64,000 nucleotides of DNA, taken from positions 3,162,001 to 3,226,000 of the forward strand of contig CM066306.1 in NCBI GenBank assembly GCA_033807695.1. The letters run 5' to 3'. Shown here piece after piece: positions 9,966-23,706 of this stretch (its first letter is position 1; every line of letters begins with the position of its first letter). Origin of the DNA: Daedaleopsis sinensis (taxonomy: Eukaryota > Basidiomycota > Agaricomycetes > Polyporales > Polyporaceae). A program made the position numbers and the translations under genes. The notes under the pieces are model-generated. The model was not told where the DNA came from. It saw only the letters and a list, made by a program, of their open reading frames with translations, and did not search any database.

Positions 9966-10959
9966 GAAAGGATATGTGCGAGTCTGCGGTGACGTTGGTG
10001 GGATTTTCCACTCGTTTGTATAGGTTTATCTGAGTCTGTGACTTGGACTGCGGCCTGCCTTGATATGCGCGGAGGCCTCCGAGTCGTCTCGTATACTTGG
10101 CTGTACCTGTCAAAGACTTTCTACCCCTGGAAGCTGTCAAACTCGGACCGGACACCGTTTACAGCATGTTTACACAGGACTGAGAAGGGCCGGACCGGCA
10201 TAGCCCAATGATGGCGCACCGCTCACATCCGAATGGTAGTAGAGCGGCCACCAATCCCCAGCGACAACCACAAACTAGGCAACGGCCTGCACCCACATAG
10301 GGTACATCAGTGGCCCAGGGAAAACATGAATAAACCGCCGAGCAGACCCAGGTAGCAAAGTGCACCTACGATCAGCGATCAAACAGGGTAAAGGGGATCA
10401 GTGAACTTGAGACTGCTGGTAGAGGGGTAGACAAAACGTAGCCTCGGGAGCGCCGGGAGAGTCCAGCACACTGCACAGTTAGGTAAATGCAAAGAGCGTC
10501 GACCCATAGGCAGCAGGGACACTTGCCTATAACTTCCCACGATCGCGATGCTCACAAAGTCATTTGTAGACACTTGTTGCGCGAGAAGAAGACATGCTTG
10601 ACGGTTGAACGTAACGTGAACGTTGAACGTTTGAACGTTGATCAGCTGCAGGTGATGTATAAGTCGTGGCGAACTCTACGATGGCATAACATTGAGCGAG
10701 CGCATAGATGAGCACTCGAAGAGTGAACGCCGCATAAAGGGACCGCCGAAAAGAACACAGCAAGTGAACTTGTGATGTACACTTTCAACAAAACTGAGTG
10801 CGATCCCTGAGAGATCTCGGTTGCATTTGTATTACTGCTGAATGCCATTGTAAGCTAAGTACGATATGAAGAGTGCAGATTACCGATACTGTATGCAAAT
10901 GAGTCCTTGCTCTCGATACCACGTACAACCAGGGACACCTCGCCGGCGCGGAAGACGAG
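9966..10959. other. intergenic region between HET gene and TFB1
   Basis: About 1 kb without a supportable gene. It holds a cluster of GAACGTT/AACGTGAACGTT repeats at about 10600-10640 and a CGTGGGAA-type octamer (reverse strand) at 10534-10541. The promoter of the HET gene must lie at its left end. Confidence 0.5.
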
Positions 10960-13445
10960 TCACCGCACACCAGGAGCTTTCGCGTTCTTCAGGCGCCAGA
11001 ACTCCAACGCCTTATCGACCGCATCAAGGATGGGCTGCATCGCCTGCGAGATGGAGGTCAGTACTAAGCTGCTCATCGGGCCAAACCGGCACAACATGTA
11101 AAAGCACTCACGACTCGAATACGGGCAGGGTCTACTCCTTCTTGATGTGCTGCACCGACCAGCGCCTCGACTTTCTCTTGAGTCTTGCCGAGGTAGCTAA
11201 CCATCTTGGCGGCCTTGGCGGCCTTCTGTGCCGGCGTGGCGACAGACAGCGCCTGGGACTCGTTTGCTGGAGGGTATATGGCCAACCAGAACTGTCGGAG
11301 GAACTCATTGGCCGCTGTCTGACACGTCGTCATCTGCCGGAACAGACTCTCAGGAATGTCGTCTAGCCATAATTCACACGGTCAACATCGCGACGGAGAA
11401 GATGGCAAAATATTGCAGCTCACGTTTCCGCATCTTCACATCCAGTCTGCTTGATACATTCTGTGTCATATCGACCAAGGCCGCATGGGCAGCCTTTTGT
11501 TCCAATTTGAGCTAACACAGATGATGTGATGAGCGAACTAGAATGGTGGGCACACTTCTGACCGACCTGAGACAGATCTGTGGACCACGCTTGCGTGCTT
11601 GCCTTCGACTGCTGCAATGCATCCGCAAAGTGGACATGCTGTGGGTGAAATTAGTGCCATGCGACGATTCACTGTGCCGAGAACGCCCACCATATGCGCA
11701 GCGTCTCCTGCACCCGTCCCATTGGCCCTACCGTCAAAATAGCGTTGTCTATCTTGCATCTCCAGCACAATGCCCGCCGATGACTGGTTGTCGTGCAGAT
11801 CTTCTAGATCTAATTGTGAATACCGCTGCCGCATATATTCAGTACTTGCTCGCACGACGAAACATGTGTTACCTACTTCTCCATTACCGTCGTCCACTCG
11901 TCTCCGTTTGGCTGCAGGACCCCCCCTGTGGAGCACCGTCAGCTTGCCAGTCCTAGATTCTGAGAAGACAATAATCACAGGGCGGTATCCAGCAATCGCG
12001 TAGAGTGTTCATTGAACTTCCTGATGAGAGGAAGAACGGCTCTCTGTTTTCCGGCTTGCATGGTGACATCTCGCTCGTTACCGGTCTATCCAAACTTTCA
12101 ATGCAAGTTGGGAGCAAGGGCAAGGTGTACACTACCTCTTCATGATCCACCGAAGTGGCTCCCAGGTCAATAAAGGTATCGACCCTCTCTTCTCGGAGTC
12201 TTCGAGGTTCCAATTCTGCAAAACATTCGAACTGAGAAATTCGGCGCGGTATTCTCTGAGACTTACCATCATCATCCTTCTCCAAGTATTTATCAAAAAT
12301 CGGATCATCCTTCACGACGTGCTGCGCTGCTGAAGAACGAATGGATGCGCGATGGGCGTTGAACAGCTTGGACTGGAAGTATCGACTCCAAAACTCCGCT
12401 TCCGACAACTTGATGTATATCAACATAGGACGCAAAGGCAAGAGTGCATATATGCGTTACCTTGCTCGGTACATTGTCATTATAGGCTTTTGCGACGATA
12501 GGGAACTCCTCAAATATGTCGTGGACCAACTGAGGAGTAATGATGATCTTGACTTCACCGTCCACAGACTGTGGTCGCGGATCCACAAGTTGGCCCGGCT
12601 TGCCGCGTTTTTGACTCTCGGCAGCAGCTTGTGCCAGTAGGAGGTGCTTGTGGTGGCAGATACGGTGTCAGAAAAACAGAAAACACACCAGAGACTACAA
12701 CAGAGAGATTCACTTCTCGCCCTTCCCAGAACTCATTTTCTGTTATATGTCCACCCATCACTAGCTCCCGGTGCAGCTGCGCGAGCTCCGGGGTGCTCAG
12801 GAGCACCTTCTTCCGCAACCGGAAGTCGCTCGTCGCGTCGTTTCCGAACGGTGTCATCGAAGCCCGAGCATCGCTAACCACAGACACGGCACGCGATGTC
12901 GATGGCCGGGATATCGGTGGTGGTGGCCGGATCGGCGTCCCCGCACCACCACCCTGTGCGAGTGTTGGCGGAGGAGGAGCGGAAGTCGCTACGGCAGCAT
13001 GAGGGACGGCGGCTTTCGAGGGTGGTAGCACAGGTGCAGCAGCTACAGCACGGTTGCGAGCGATGATGTTCGAGAGCTCAGCCTCGAACTTGTCGCGCTC
13101 GGCGAGGGCGACGGGTTGGGGGGACGTGAATGTGAAGTTGTGGCCTGCTTCGTCGCTGAAAAGCCCGACCTTGAGTCGGACCTGCGCTGCGCCGACCTTA
13201 CTGCGCGAGAGGGCTTCATGAAGGACATTGCCGTATAGATGGACAACAATGCAAGTCGGGTGGCGCAACGTCAGTGACGCGTCGAGAGACGTGTTCTGCG
13301 ACTTACAGGCCGTCTCTGCATGAGGCACCTTCACAGCAGGTGCATTCTCTCCAGCCTTAGTCCATTGAAGATGCGCATCGGTGAGCTCGAGGAGACCGGG
13401 GAGTTTTTTGTAGGACGCCTGAGCGGAGCAGACGATGGAAGGCAT
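10960..13445 (-). CDS. TFB1: TFIIH core subunit Tfb1/p62
   Basis: Subunit of general transcription and nucleotide-excision-repair factor TFIIH in the nucleus. The first exon (start 13443-13445, MPSIVCSAQASYKK) encodes the N-terminal PH-like domain. A proline-rich linker and a first BSD domain follow (LRKKVLLSTPELAQLHRELVMGG then ITENEFWEGRE). A second BSD domain reads LVHDIFEEFPIVAKAYNDNV and, in the next exon, LSEAEFWSRYFQSKLF. Downstream exons give the acidic linker, YSQLDLEDL, and the helical C-terminus NEFLRQFWLAIYPP. The last exon reads AMQPILDAVDKALEFWRLKNAKAPGVR before the stop at 10960-10962. Roughly eight introns. Domain order and length match fungal Tfb1. Identification is strong; some central exon borders are approximate. 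Confidence 0.92.
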
Positions 13446-13755
13446 GCCGGCGGTCCCTCCTGAGCTCTCTGCTAATGAGTTAGGTAAGCTCGCAAGCGTC
13501 TAGATTACCCCTTTCGGAGTCACTGTGATGGTGGCGGCCGCGCACGAGCGACCTGACCATTCCTGGAAAGCGGTGGTGGGGTGCGGGTTCATACTCGCAC
13601 GTCTGGGTACGAGACCAACCATTCCAACTGTCGAGTCACACCATATCCAAAAGCCACGGCTTTATGATACGGAAACAAACTCAATACGCAAATGAGTAGG
13701 GAGGTACAGTTATTCAGCCGTTCTTTAGACTTCTGGTTGACACCGCCGAGTACTA
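13446..13755. other. short intergenic region, TFB1 promoter side
   Basis: About 310 bp between the TFB1 start and the 3' end of the first P450 gene. It contains the TFB1 promoter and the P450 terminator region; no clear sequence signal is visible. Confidence 0.4.
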
Positions 13756-16404
13756 CTAGTCATATGATGCCTCGGTCATCTTCATCCACAAACCGCCCTG
13801 TATATCCAGGATGAGAACCAAAAATGCCAACCATCCAAGAAGATGATGATACGCACCTTAGCGAATAAAGTCAGGTGGCTGCCAACCCAAGCCCTGTCGC
13901 TCCCGTCCGAGCCAGGGGAGTCCGTGTAGCCGGGAGGAACCACCGACTCCGGAGCGACTTCCGGGGTGAACTCGATGGACGAGATCTGCTGGAGCAGGCG
14001 CACGAGCATGAACGACACCTCGTTATACGCGAACTGTACGTGCCCATCAGCGGCCACCCGATGACCGTAGGTCGGACACTCATACCTGCTGTCCGAGGCA
14101 GATGCGGGGCCCCCCGTTGAATGGAAGGAAGATGAACGGATTGTTGGTGAGGTACTTCTGGAGGCGTTCGTCGAGGAAACGGTCGGGGTCGAACTTCAAC
14201 GCTGATAATACCGCGTCGGTTACCCGTTAGCTTCCGCGTGGTGCAAACGCGCGCTCGAAGACTGTGTCTCACCGTCAGGGCCCCAGAGATCCTTCCGCCG
14301 ATGCATCAAGAACACGGTGTAAATGCACCTGCGCAGGGAAAGGTTTTTTTTTCAGAACTCGTATCGGAAAAAAGCAGGCTTTGCACCGGCCAACGCACTT
14401 TGTCCCAGCAGCGATGAATGTGCCTTTCTTGTCTGAGCCTGTGGGAGGAAGAACGGTATCCTGCACCGCGCATCTATGTCGCTTTATGAGTTAGGGGTTT
14501 GACGAACCCAACGCAGAAAGAAGCACCTGATGTTGATAGGTCTGCATGGAGCAACGTATCAGAGGAGTCCTTCATACGAGTATGTTGACACAACTTACAC
14601 AGGAGGGTACAGACGGAGAGTCTCGTTGATGACCGCTCGCAGATACTTCATGTTGCGGATGTCGTCGTACGTCGGCCTCCGCGTAGGTCCAACCACGCTC
14701 AGAATTTCCTCGCGAAGCCGTTTGAAGACGTCCGGGTGTTCGGACAGACGGTAGACAGCGAAGGTCAACGTGCAAGCAGTGGTGTCACGGCCGGCCAAGA
14801 GGATGTTGACAGTCTCGTCCCGGATCATGTTGTAGTCTGCCAGTGCAAGTACGCCGCCATACGACGTTCAGTCTCAATCTCTCTGAAACTATGCTTATAG
14901 TCGTAGAATATTCGTACCGTCGGTGGCCTTCAGCAGGTGACTCATCAGCGTATCCTCGTCTGACACCTTCTCATCCTCGGTCCCGGACGACGCTCTTTCG
15001 GCCTTTTCGCGAAGCGCCTCGGTCAGAATCGGCTTGATGAAGCTGTCGATGGCGCTCTTCTGCGCCTCGACCACGTCCTTCCAGAACTCCATGATGGGCC
15101 ATGCGTCCTGATACCGGATGCGCAGCGCACATCCTGCGAGTGCTTGAGTGAACGCTCGCGAAAACGAGCTCTCAGACCCGGCCTGCGCCCCGCGCACAGC
15201 AGCCTCAGCCGTAGGCGGATACGGCAAGCCGGCGGCCAGCGAGCAGGCGTCCTTTCCGAGCAAGAACTCCGTCGCGGAGTCCAGGGTGAATTTCCACATG
15301 AGGTCCTGGGTTTTGTCAGCATTAGCGAAATCCAACCTTCATCCTAGCATGCGAAGACCGCTCACCTGCCAATCAACGGCATGGCCCTCCCTTAGACGCG
15401 CCTTCATCTGTGACAGTGCATCCGCTGCATGTCTTACGAATGTGCAATTAGCACAGCAGCGGGATCGTAGATTACCGTCGAGATGTCCCACCTGTCGAAT
15501 ATCTCGAAGTGGCTGATTCTGTCTTTGCTGAAGAACGGCCTAGACATTGAGCGATGGAACCTGCGCTTGCGTCAGCACCTGCTAGGGACCCCCGAGACCA
15601 GTGCACTCACTTCCACAGTTCATCTAGGGAAGAGTCGCGTGAGTATGTGCGAGAAGGACCGCAAGGCCATGCCATGAGACGAACCGTCAGCGTTGAAGAC
15701 CCCGACCCCGAGGAGGCTCTGCATCTGTTGCCGGAACGTTTCCCCTGGATGACATGGTTCAAGCCAACAGTAGCAGCGGTCAGTAGCACGTAGCTTACCT
15801 TTCTCGAAGTTGGTGAAGTTGGTCGCTAAGATAGCCTAAGGATGACAGGGATTCATACAGGACTGAGCAGGAGGGGCTTGGACCAACCTTGATATGCTCA
15901 GGCTCGGTAGTGACGAACTACGATGTTCATGAGTATCGCATCTCCCGAAGCTAATGCGAACTCGCAAACACGCACCCGCTCGTAAAGATACAACGAAAGC
16001 ATGTAGTGGTTGCCAAACTTTTCACACAGTTGGAACAAGAAGGTCCCTAGAAAGAGCTATGAGCACTGGCACGCCTAACACATGTCATACAACTCGAACT
16101 CACGGAAGAACTTGTTCTCGTCGCTCAGCTGTACCATGGTCTTGTCCCAACGAGCGAAGGGCGGAAGATCCGCGCGCGCGGTAGCCGCACGCCTACGGGT
16201 TTGTATGCTGCACCATCCGCGATATGCTATGAACGACAATGGAAACGAGAGCACGGAGGCCAAGGAGATCAGCCAAAAGGGCAGGGTCACATCGTAGAGC
16301 CGCCTAGTCGCAAAGGCACTCAAGATGACAGCAGCCGGCGGCGTTACTATGGAAGGGAGATTGCGTAGGATGTGTTTCGGTCCTGGGGGCAGCATTGGAG
16401 TCAT
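13756..16404 (-). CDS. cytochrome P450, CYP63-like (copy A)
   Basis: Membrane-anchored monooxygenase. The start at 16402-16404 gives [17 protein letters not shown], then hydrophobic segments around residues 20-65. After about a dozen short introns the hallmarks follow: an I-helix [12 protein letters not shown], a K-helix ETLRLYPPV, the PERF-type [13 protein letters not shown], and the heme loop [15 protein letters not shown] with its Cys ligand. The C-terminus reads [13 protein letters not shown] before the stop at 13756-13758. All exon joints I could test keep the frame, so it appears intact. The [14 protein letters not shown] and LAAGLPYPP segments are typical of CYP63 of wood-decay basidiomycetes, known for oxidising alkanes, fatty acids and aromatic xenobiotics; the substrate here is unknown. 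It is closely similar to the P450 at 52176-54821. Confidence 0.9.
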
Positions 16405-17229
16405 GGTACACTTGTTACCTGGGGTAAAGGATCAGTTCACCCCTGCTAAAGTCGATGTCGTGGCGGAGATGATTGAGGACTTCAAGTAGGAGGTCGACTT
16501 GGAGGATCGGAGGGCATCAGCGCATGATTTAGCAGCTTTTAAGTAGCAGTATCTGCATCGGCCCAGTAGCGCTGCGCTCGTTTAGATGTGAGACATACTG
16601 TGTTACGGCCGGCCGTTAAGAATGACCTATTCCGGGAAGATTGTTGCCGAGCCATCACGCACACGCGCGAGATGATCTGAGATGATATGGCCAAGGGGTG
16701 GATCAAACCAGATCAAAACCCAGGGGCCGCCCCAGGGCCCAAGGACCACGTCGAAGTTTTGCTGTATGTAGTAAGTATCTGTAAGCAACACGGATACAAT
16801 GCAGCCCGGATACAATGCATTCCGGAGGAGTATCGGACTGTCTGCTGTACTTTTTATTCAGAATCATTGCGAGCCAGTCGTATGTAAGTAAGTATTCGCA
16901 TTAATGAGAGTCCGAGTCCAGGATACAGGACTCACCATCGTCACAGGTATCTCCCAGGACGATACATATCGATGTGCAATATGTATGTTCTTGACGTCGA
17001 GGCAAGCCAAGAGCATTTAGTTATAATCCTTGGCACGTGTGCTGCCTATCATCTTCATATAGGCCATCCATGTCATTGCGTGGTGGTTAATAGAGTGTAT
17101 TCGATACATTGCTACAGCTTTTCCTTCAATCTCTGTGTAGAGTAAAATCAGCCGAACCGGTCAAGACGTTTCGAATGGCGAAGGCACTCACGTACAACGG
17201 TAGCTCGCCTGCAACTGCACAGGAAGTCG
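16405..17229. other. intergenic region upstream of P450 copy A
   Basis: About 820 bp with no supported gene, containing the P450 A promoter on the right of its start codon. The short frames in it (for example near 16627-16887) overlap on both strands and show no family features. Confidence 0.4.
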
Positions 17230-18271
17230 TCACCTCAGCCAGTCATCTATCCGCCTCCACACCTCTCTCTGCTCGGCTCTCCACTCATCCGTCTTGTCCC
17301 TGACGCACTCGGCACACACGCCCTCCGCAGCCCAGTCGATCCCGATGATGCGGTCCAACGTCTCGAGGGGTCGACACAGCCCGTTGTCCTCCAGCGCGGG
17401 GCTTATGACGAGCGGCATCCACTTCTCGGACAGCACGCCCGTGCATGCCATATGGCCCGCGGTCGCGACGGTGAACAGGACGGGGGTGAAGTGGTCCACG
17501 AGCTTCTCGAGCAGCGCATCGCACCGAGCGGAGAGCTCGGGAGACAGGTGGGGATGGGACTCCGCGGCAGGGGCGTCCTCTGGTACACCCGGAGCCGGAG
17601 CCGGATCCTCAGGCTCGTACGGGTGCGTCGCGACGGCATAGTACAGCGTCTTGCGTATCTTGTGCGATGTAAGGCTGATCGTGGCGAGATTGACGCAGTT
17701 CGACGAGACTCACTGAGGGTATGTCGTACTTCACTGCTAACGCGAGAGCCTCCTCCGCATTTTCTGGGCGAGAGAATGCTTCAGGGTCGGTCGCGAACAG
17801 TCGTTCTAGCCGGCTCCTCGCGAGTGCGTGGATTTCGGGGAAATCGAGCTGCTGCTTAGACGAGACTTTGAAGAGCGCAGCGAGACTTGAGAATAGCGTG
17901 TCGTCGCCAAGAGGTCTGAAGACGCGACCCGCCCACAGGTTAGGAGATTATATTCAAGGACGAGCGGCCGCAATGCGAACATACTGATCATGGTACAAAT
18001 GTTGCAAGAGGATCTCCACATCTTCGCTCCGCACTTCTAGGTGTTCTGGGATGTGCTGGACATCGACATCGTCCAATTGCTGAGTAGTGTCGTTTGTTGC
18101 GGTCCCCAAGGATGCTAGGGTCTTAGAATGGCGATGGAGGAGGGTACGGTGAACCTTGAAGATGTCATTGTGTGCGCGAAGTACTAACGAACCATCGTCG
18201 AACCAGTATTTCTCGTGCCGGCGCAGCCCAGACCCCGCGGGGCCTTGCAACGATGAGTCGACAGTAATCAT
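17230..18271 (-). CDS. BTB/POZ-domain protein, basidiomycete type
   Basis: Starts MITVDSSLQGPAGSGLRRHEKYWFDDGSLVLRAHNDIFKVHRTLLHRHSKTLASL; the F/W-DDGSLVLRA and IFKVHRTLL pattern is the start of the basidiomycete BTB/POZ fold. The second exon continues FSSLAALFKVSSKQQLDF and EEALALAVKYDIPS, and the third reads IRKTLYYAVATHPYEP and ends WRRIDDWLR at the stop 17230-17232. The second intron acceptor at ACAAG/ATACGC keeps the frame, whereas the nearer CAG would introduce a stop. BTB domains mediate dimerisation or cullin-3 adaptor contacts, but this expanded fungal family is functionally unknown. A GTGACG at the stop could be a donor for one more exon. Confidence 0.82.
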
Positions 18272-18521
18272 GTAGACTCAGAGTCCGAGGCGTTGTCGAG
18301 GAGACAAGTCAGGATGAGAGTGTTATTGCAAGAGGGGTGACCGGATCGTCGGATCGACAAGGCCCGGCCCGCTTCCGGTACTTACATTTTATTGACGAGG
18401 CCAGAGGAGGAGGCGGTCAGAAATCGTGGTGAATACACCTCAGCTCGAGATACAATGACGAAGTATAACCTGTCTACCACAAGCCGGCGCACTGCACTAA
18501 CGTCGAAACGAGCCTGTAGCG

Positions 18522-21136
18522 CTATGTCCGCGAACTCGCGAGCCTCTCCAAGTCGTACCCTCCAGCAATCTGGAACTCGTCCGTCCCAGAGCGGAACATC
18601 TTCCCGCCCTTCTTCGTCAACCGGCCCTGCGCACGCACGACCTTCTCCATCCGCCTCTCCGCGTCCCCAACGCCGACCCCATGCTCGTCGTCGCTGCCCC
18701 CCGCCTCCCGCACGCGCCGCCTCTTCGCCTTCTCCCGGTCCGTGTGCTCCGCCACGCGCGGCCGTCCCTTCGAGTGCGCGCGGGCCTTCGCGCCCTTCCC
18801 AGACGCGAGCGCCGTCGGGGCGTCGCGCAGCGCGAACGCCTTGGCGAGGTGCCCGAGGTGGAGGTGCCGGATGTGGAACATGTGCTTCTCGTCCGACGGG
18901 TGCGTCGCGTACGCACGCATGTGCGACGTGAACGCTTTGCGCGCGTACTCCGCGTGCTGTCCCAACCACAAGCCCGGTCAGCCACATCGGAGAGGACAAT
19001 GGGGCAACGCGAGCTCACCTGCTTGTCGCGCAGCACCCAGCGCTCGAACGACAGCTGGACCGCCGTCGCGCGCTCCTCGTGCTCGCTGCCCTTCCCGCTG
19101 AACCCCCTGCGCAGGACCGTGTCCATCGAGACGCCGTCGAGGGCTACGTTACCCTCGGGCCCCTTGGCGTCGCCCTGCATCTTCGCCTGCACCCATTGGA
19201 CCCACTCCGCCTCGCTCGGGGCGACGAAGCTCCACGCCTCACCCCCCTTTCCAGCACGCGCGGTACGCCCCACGCGGTGGACGTACTCGGTCGCGCCGGA
19301 CTCCGTGGGGAGGTCGTACTGGATGACCGCGCGCACGAGGGGCAGATCCAGACCGCGGGACGCGACGGACGTGCAGAGGAGGATGGACGACGAAGGCGCG
19401 CCGGGGTTTTTGGCCGAGGGCCCAGAGGAGAACCCTTTCAAGGAGGCCAGCCGTGTTTGCAGCGGGAGAGAACCGTGCAGACGATAGATGGCAGTGTCAG
19501 GGAGGAGGGCAGATCTGACCTCAACGCGCTCCGCCGAGACGCGCTTTCTCTTCGGCTGTTTGGGCGAGTGTGCCTCGGTCTCTGAGCCAGATGCCTTGTC
19601 TGAATCCTTCTCGACATCCTCGTCCTCGTCACTAGAAGAGCTCTCTTTCAGGTCCTCGTCCTCCATCGCGGACCCGCCAAACAAGTGCCAGTGGAAGTCG
19701 ACTGAGTCGGTACAGCTGAGGAAGACGATGATCTTGGTTCCTTTCTTATTTTGCGCTTGCGCGAGGAGAGAGCGCAACAGGGCGACCAGGGTGACGAGGC
19801 GCAGCTTGAGCGGTACGACGACGTATTTCTGGGATAGCTGCGACGGCGGAGTGAACTTCTGTGCCGCGGGTGCGCCGACGGTCGCGTCCGCTTGCGCATC
19901 CTGTGAGGGCTCATCGGCCTCGACCGCCTTGATCACTATTGGCTTGGTCAGCGTCTGGCCCGCGAGTTTCTGCACGTCCTCGCGCATTGTCGCGGAACAG
20001 AGAATTGTCCTGCGATTCCGGCTCCAGTCCCAGCCGCCAACATCACCGCTCTTCCCTTCCTCGACCGCTTGAACGGCGAGCTTTCGCCGGCCATCCAGTC
20101 CTCGCAGAATACCCTGAATCGTCTCCTCAAAACCAAGCTCCATCAGCCGGTCCGCTTCGTCCAGTACAAGCCAACGGCACTTTCCGACGTTGAATGAAGA
20201 AGTGTTCTGTAGGTGGTCGAGAAGGCGACCGGGCGTCGAGACAAGGATTGGAACGCCTTTACGTAGACGTGCCTTTTCGTGGGTCCTGTTCTCGCCTCCG
20301 GTAAGCAAGCCAGACACAAGCCAACGCGTCAGACGTGGGGCAGCAGATTCGTCTGCAGACTCCTCTTGGGCACGCAGTCGAAGTTGGAGGAGGGATTCCA
20401 GGACGTCTGAGATTTGTTTGGCAAGCTCGCGCGTAGGCGCGATGATGATCGCAAGTGTGCCGATCGAGCGGTCGATGTACGAAAGCGAGCTGAGAGGCAG
20501 GAGATCTTGAAGGATGGGTAGAAGGAAGGACAGCGTCTTTCCGGAACCAGTTTGTGACTGTATGAATACGTCGCGAGCTGCGGCATCTTCTAGGGTGGGA
20601 AGCAAGGCAGGGAGAACCGCCCTTTGGATGGACGTGGGGCGGGATATGCTCATCTTGCCAGACAAATGCGCAACGATGAGAGGGTCGAGTCCAAGGCCCG
20701 AGAATGAGGACGAATCCAGAGGAGCGTTGCTAGGTTTGGTATTGCCTTTCGGTGCAGCACGAGGAATGAGTTGTTCGACCTTTGGATTTGAAGTGAACAG
20801 CGAAGATATGATCTGGTTCGGGGGACGAGAGGATGGAGCACCGTGGCGTTCCTGGTCATGCTCCTCTCGAGGTCCCTTCCGCGGTCGTTTTGCTGGTCGC
20901 GCATCCGACGTGTTGACTGAGGTATCAATTCGACTAGGAGCAGCAGCGTCCGGGCGCGTCTTCCGTTTCTCTACGCGTTTGGCTTTTAGCCTGCGAGCCA
21001 TAAGGTAGCGTTCGCAAGGAGGCTAGGGAGTCGCATACCTGTCCGTCCAACGTCCCCCCTTCTTCCCCTGCGCTGCTTTAGACTTCGTCGCTACAGCATC
21101 GTCCACGTCGAGATTGAGGATGAAACCGTCGTCCAT
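18522..21136 (-). CDS. DBP7: DEAD-box ATP-dependent RNA helicase Dbp7 (DDX31-like)
   Basis: Nucleolar helicase for 60S ribosomal subunit assembly. Exons 21039-21136, 19019-20990 and 18522-18956 give 834 residues. The first exon supplies [13 protein letters not shown] and KGGRWTDR, a conserved Dbp7-type N-terminus joined to [12 protein letters not shown]; a start at 21001 would omit it. Motifs in order: [12 protein letters not shown] (Q motif), SQTGSGKT near residue 180, [41 protein letters not shown], then the C-terminal domain [20 protein letters not shown] and [11 protein letters not shown] Ser/Glu-rich acidic insertion lies in the second RecA domain, as in other Dbp7 proteins. The C-terminus is basic and ends LERLASSRT. 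Divergent from ESA1. Confidence 0.94.
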
Positions 21137-21460
21137 TGGAGGTAGACGGGCGAGGAGAGGGAAGTGACAGTGGCTAGCACTAAGCAACTTACAGTGCTCT
21201 TCAGAGAAATTGGAATCTTTCGTGCTATCTAAGGCGCTTGCTCGAGACGGAGCGTCTATCTAATAGATAAGCCTAGGCACCTTGCCAGACTAACGTGCAG
21301 TTTGAGACTCCGATGATGGGGGGCTTTCGGAGATGGTCAAGGCTTCAGTCCGATTAGGAAGAGTTACCAAGGGGCTAGGGGAGGCTTACGTGGCCCCCCG
21401 CCAGCCCACCTCGCAAAGACCCCCGCCGCTCGCTCGTCTGCAAGGCCTGTATAGCCAACG
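21137..21460. promoter_or_regulatory. bidirectional promoter between DBP7 and ESA1
   Basis: 324 bp separate the two start codons, which point away from each other, so both promoters must share this interval. No consensus TATA element was recognised. Confidence 0.6.
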
Positions 21461-23368
<1,908 letters not shown>

Positions 23369-23706
23369 GAGGAGCAGGGCCCCGCAGGAGCAGGAGCAGG
23401 AGCAGCGGGCGTACTGCGGCAGCCCAGAGTTGTATCATGCGCACCGTGTACGAGTACGAGCCCGAGCAGATAAAAATACAGCAGTATAATCACAATATCC
23501 CTGAACACGCTACCGCAACAAGCAACCGTCCCCTGCCATCTGACGTGCAGAACTAGCTGCGCAGTCGCGCATGCATCCTACGCCGCACACCCCATGGCCA
23601 AGTCCCAACATACCCGCACACAGCCCGGTCCGCACACGGCGACCGCTGTGGACGGTGGACGGTGGACGGTCGCCCGTGTCTGCGTCTTCCCCGCCCGCCT
23701 TCTGTG
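23369..23706. other. convergent 3' region between ESA1 and the membrane-protein gene
   Basis: About 340 bp between two convergent genes. No gene; it contains a GCAGGAGCAGGAGCAGG microsatellite near 23380-23402 and both 3' untranslated regions. Confidence 0.45.

Noticed and set aside
18617..21001. 794-codon DBP7 frame taken as the whole protein
   Set aside because: The frame reads through a real intron at 18957-19018 into nonsense Arg/Thr-rich sequence and misses the conserved first exon at 21039-21136.
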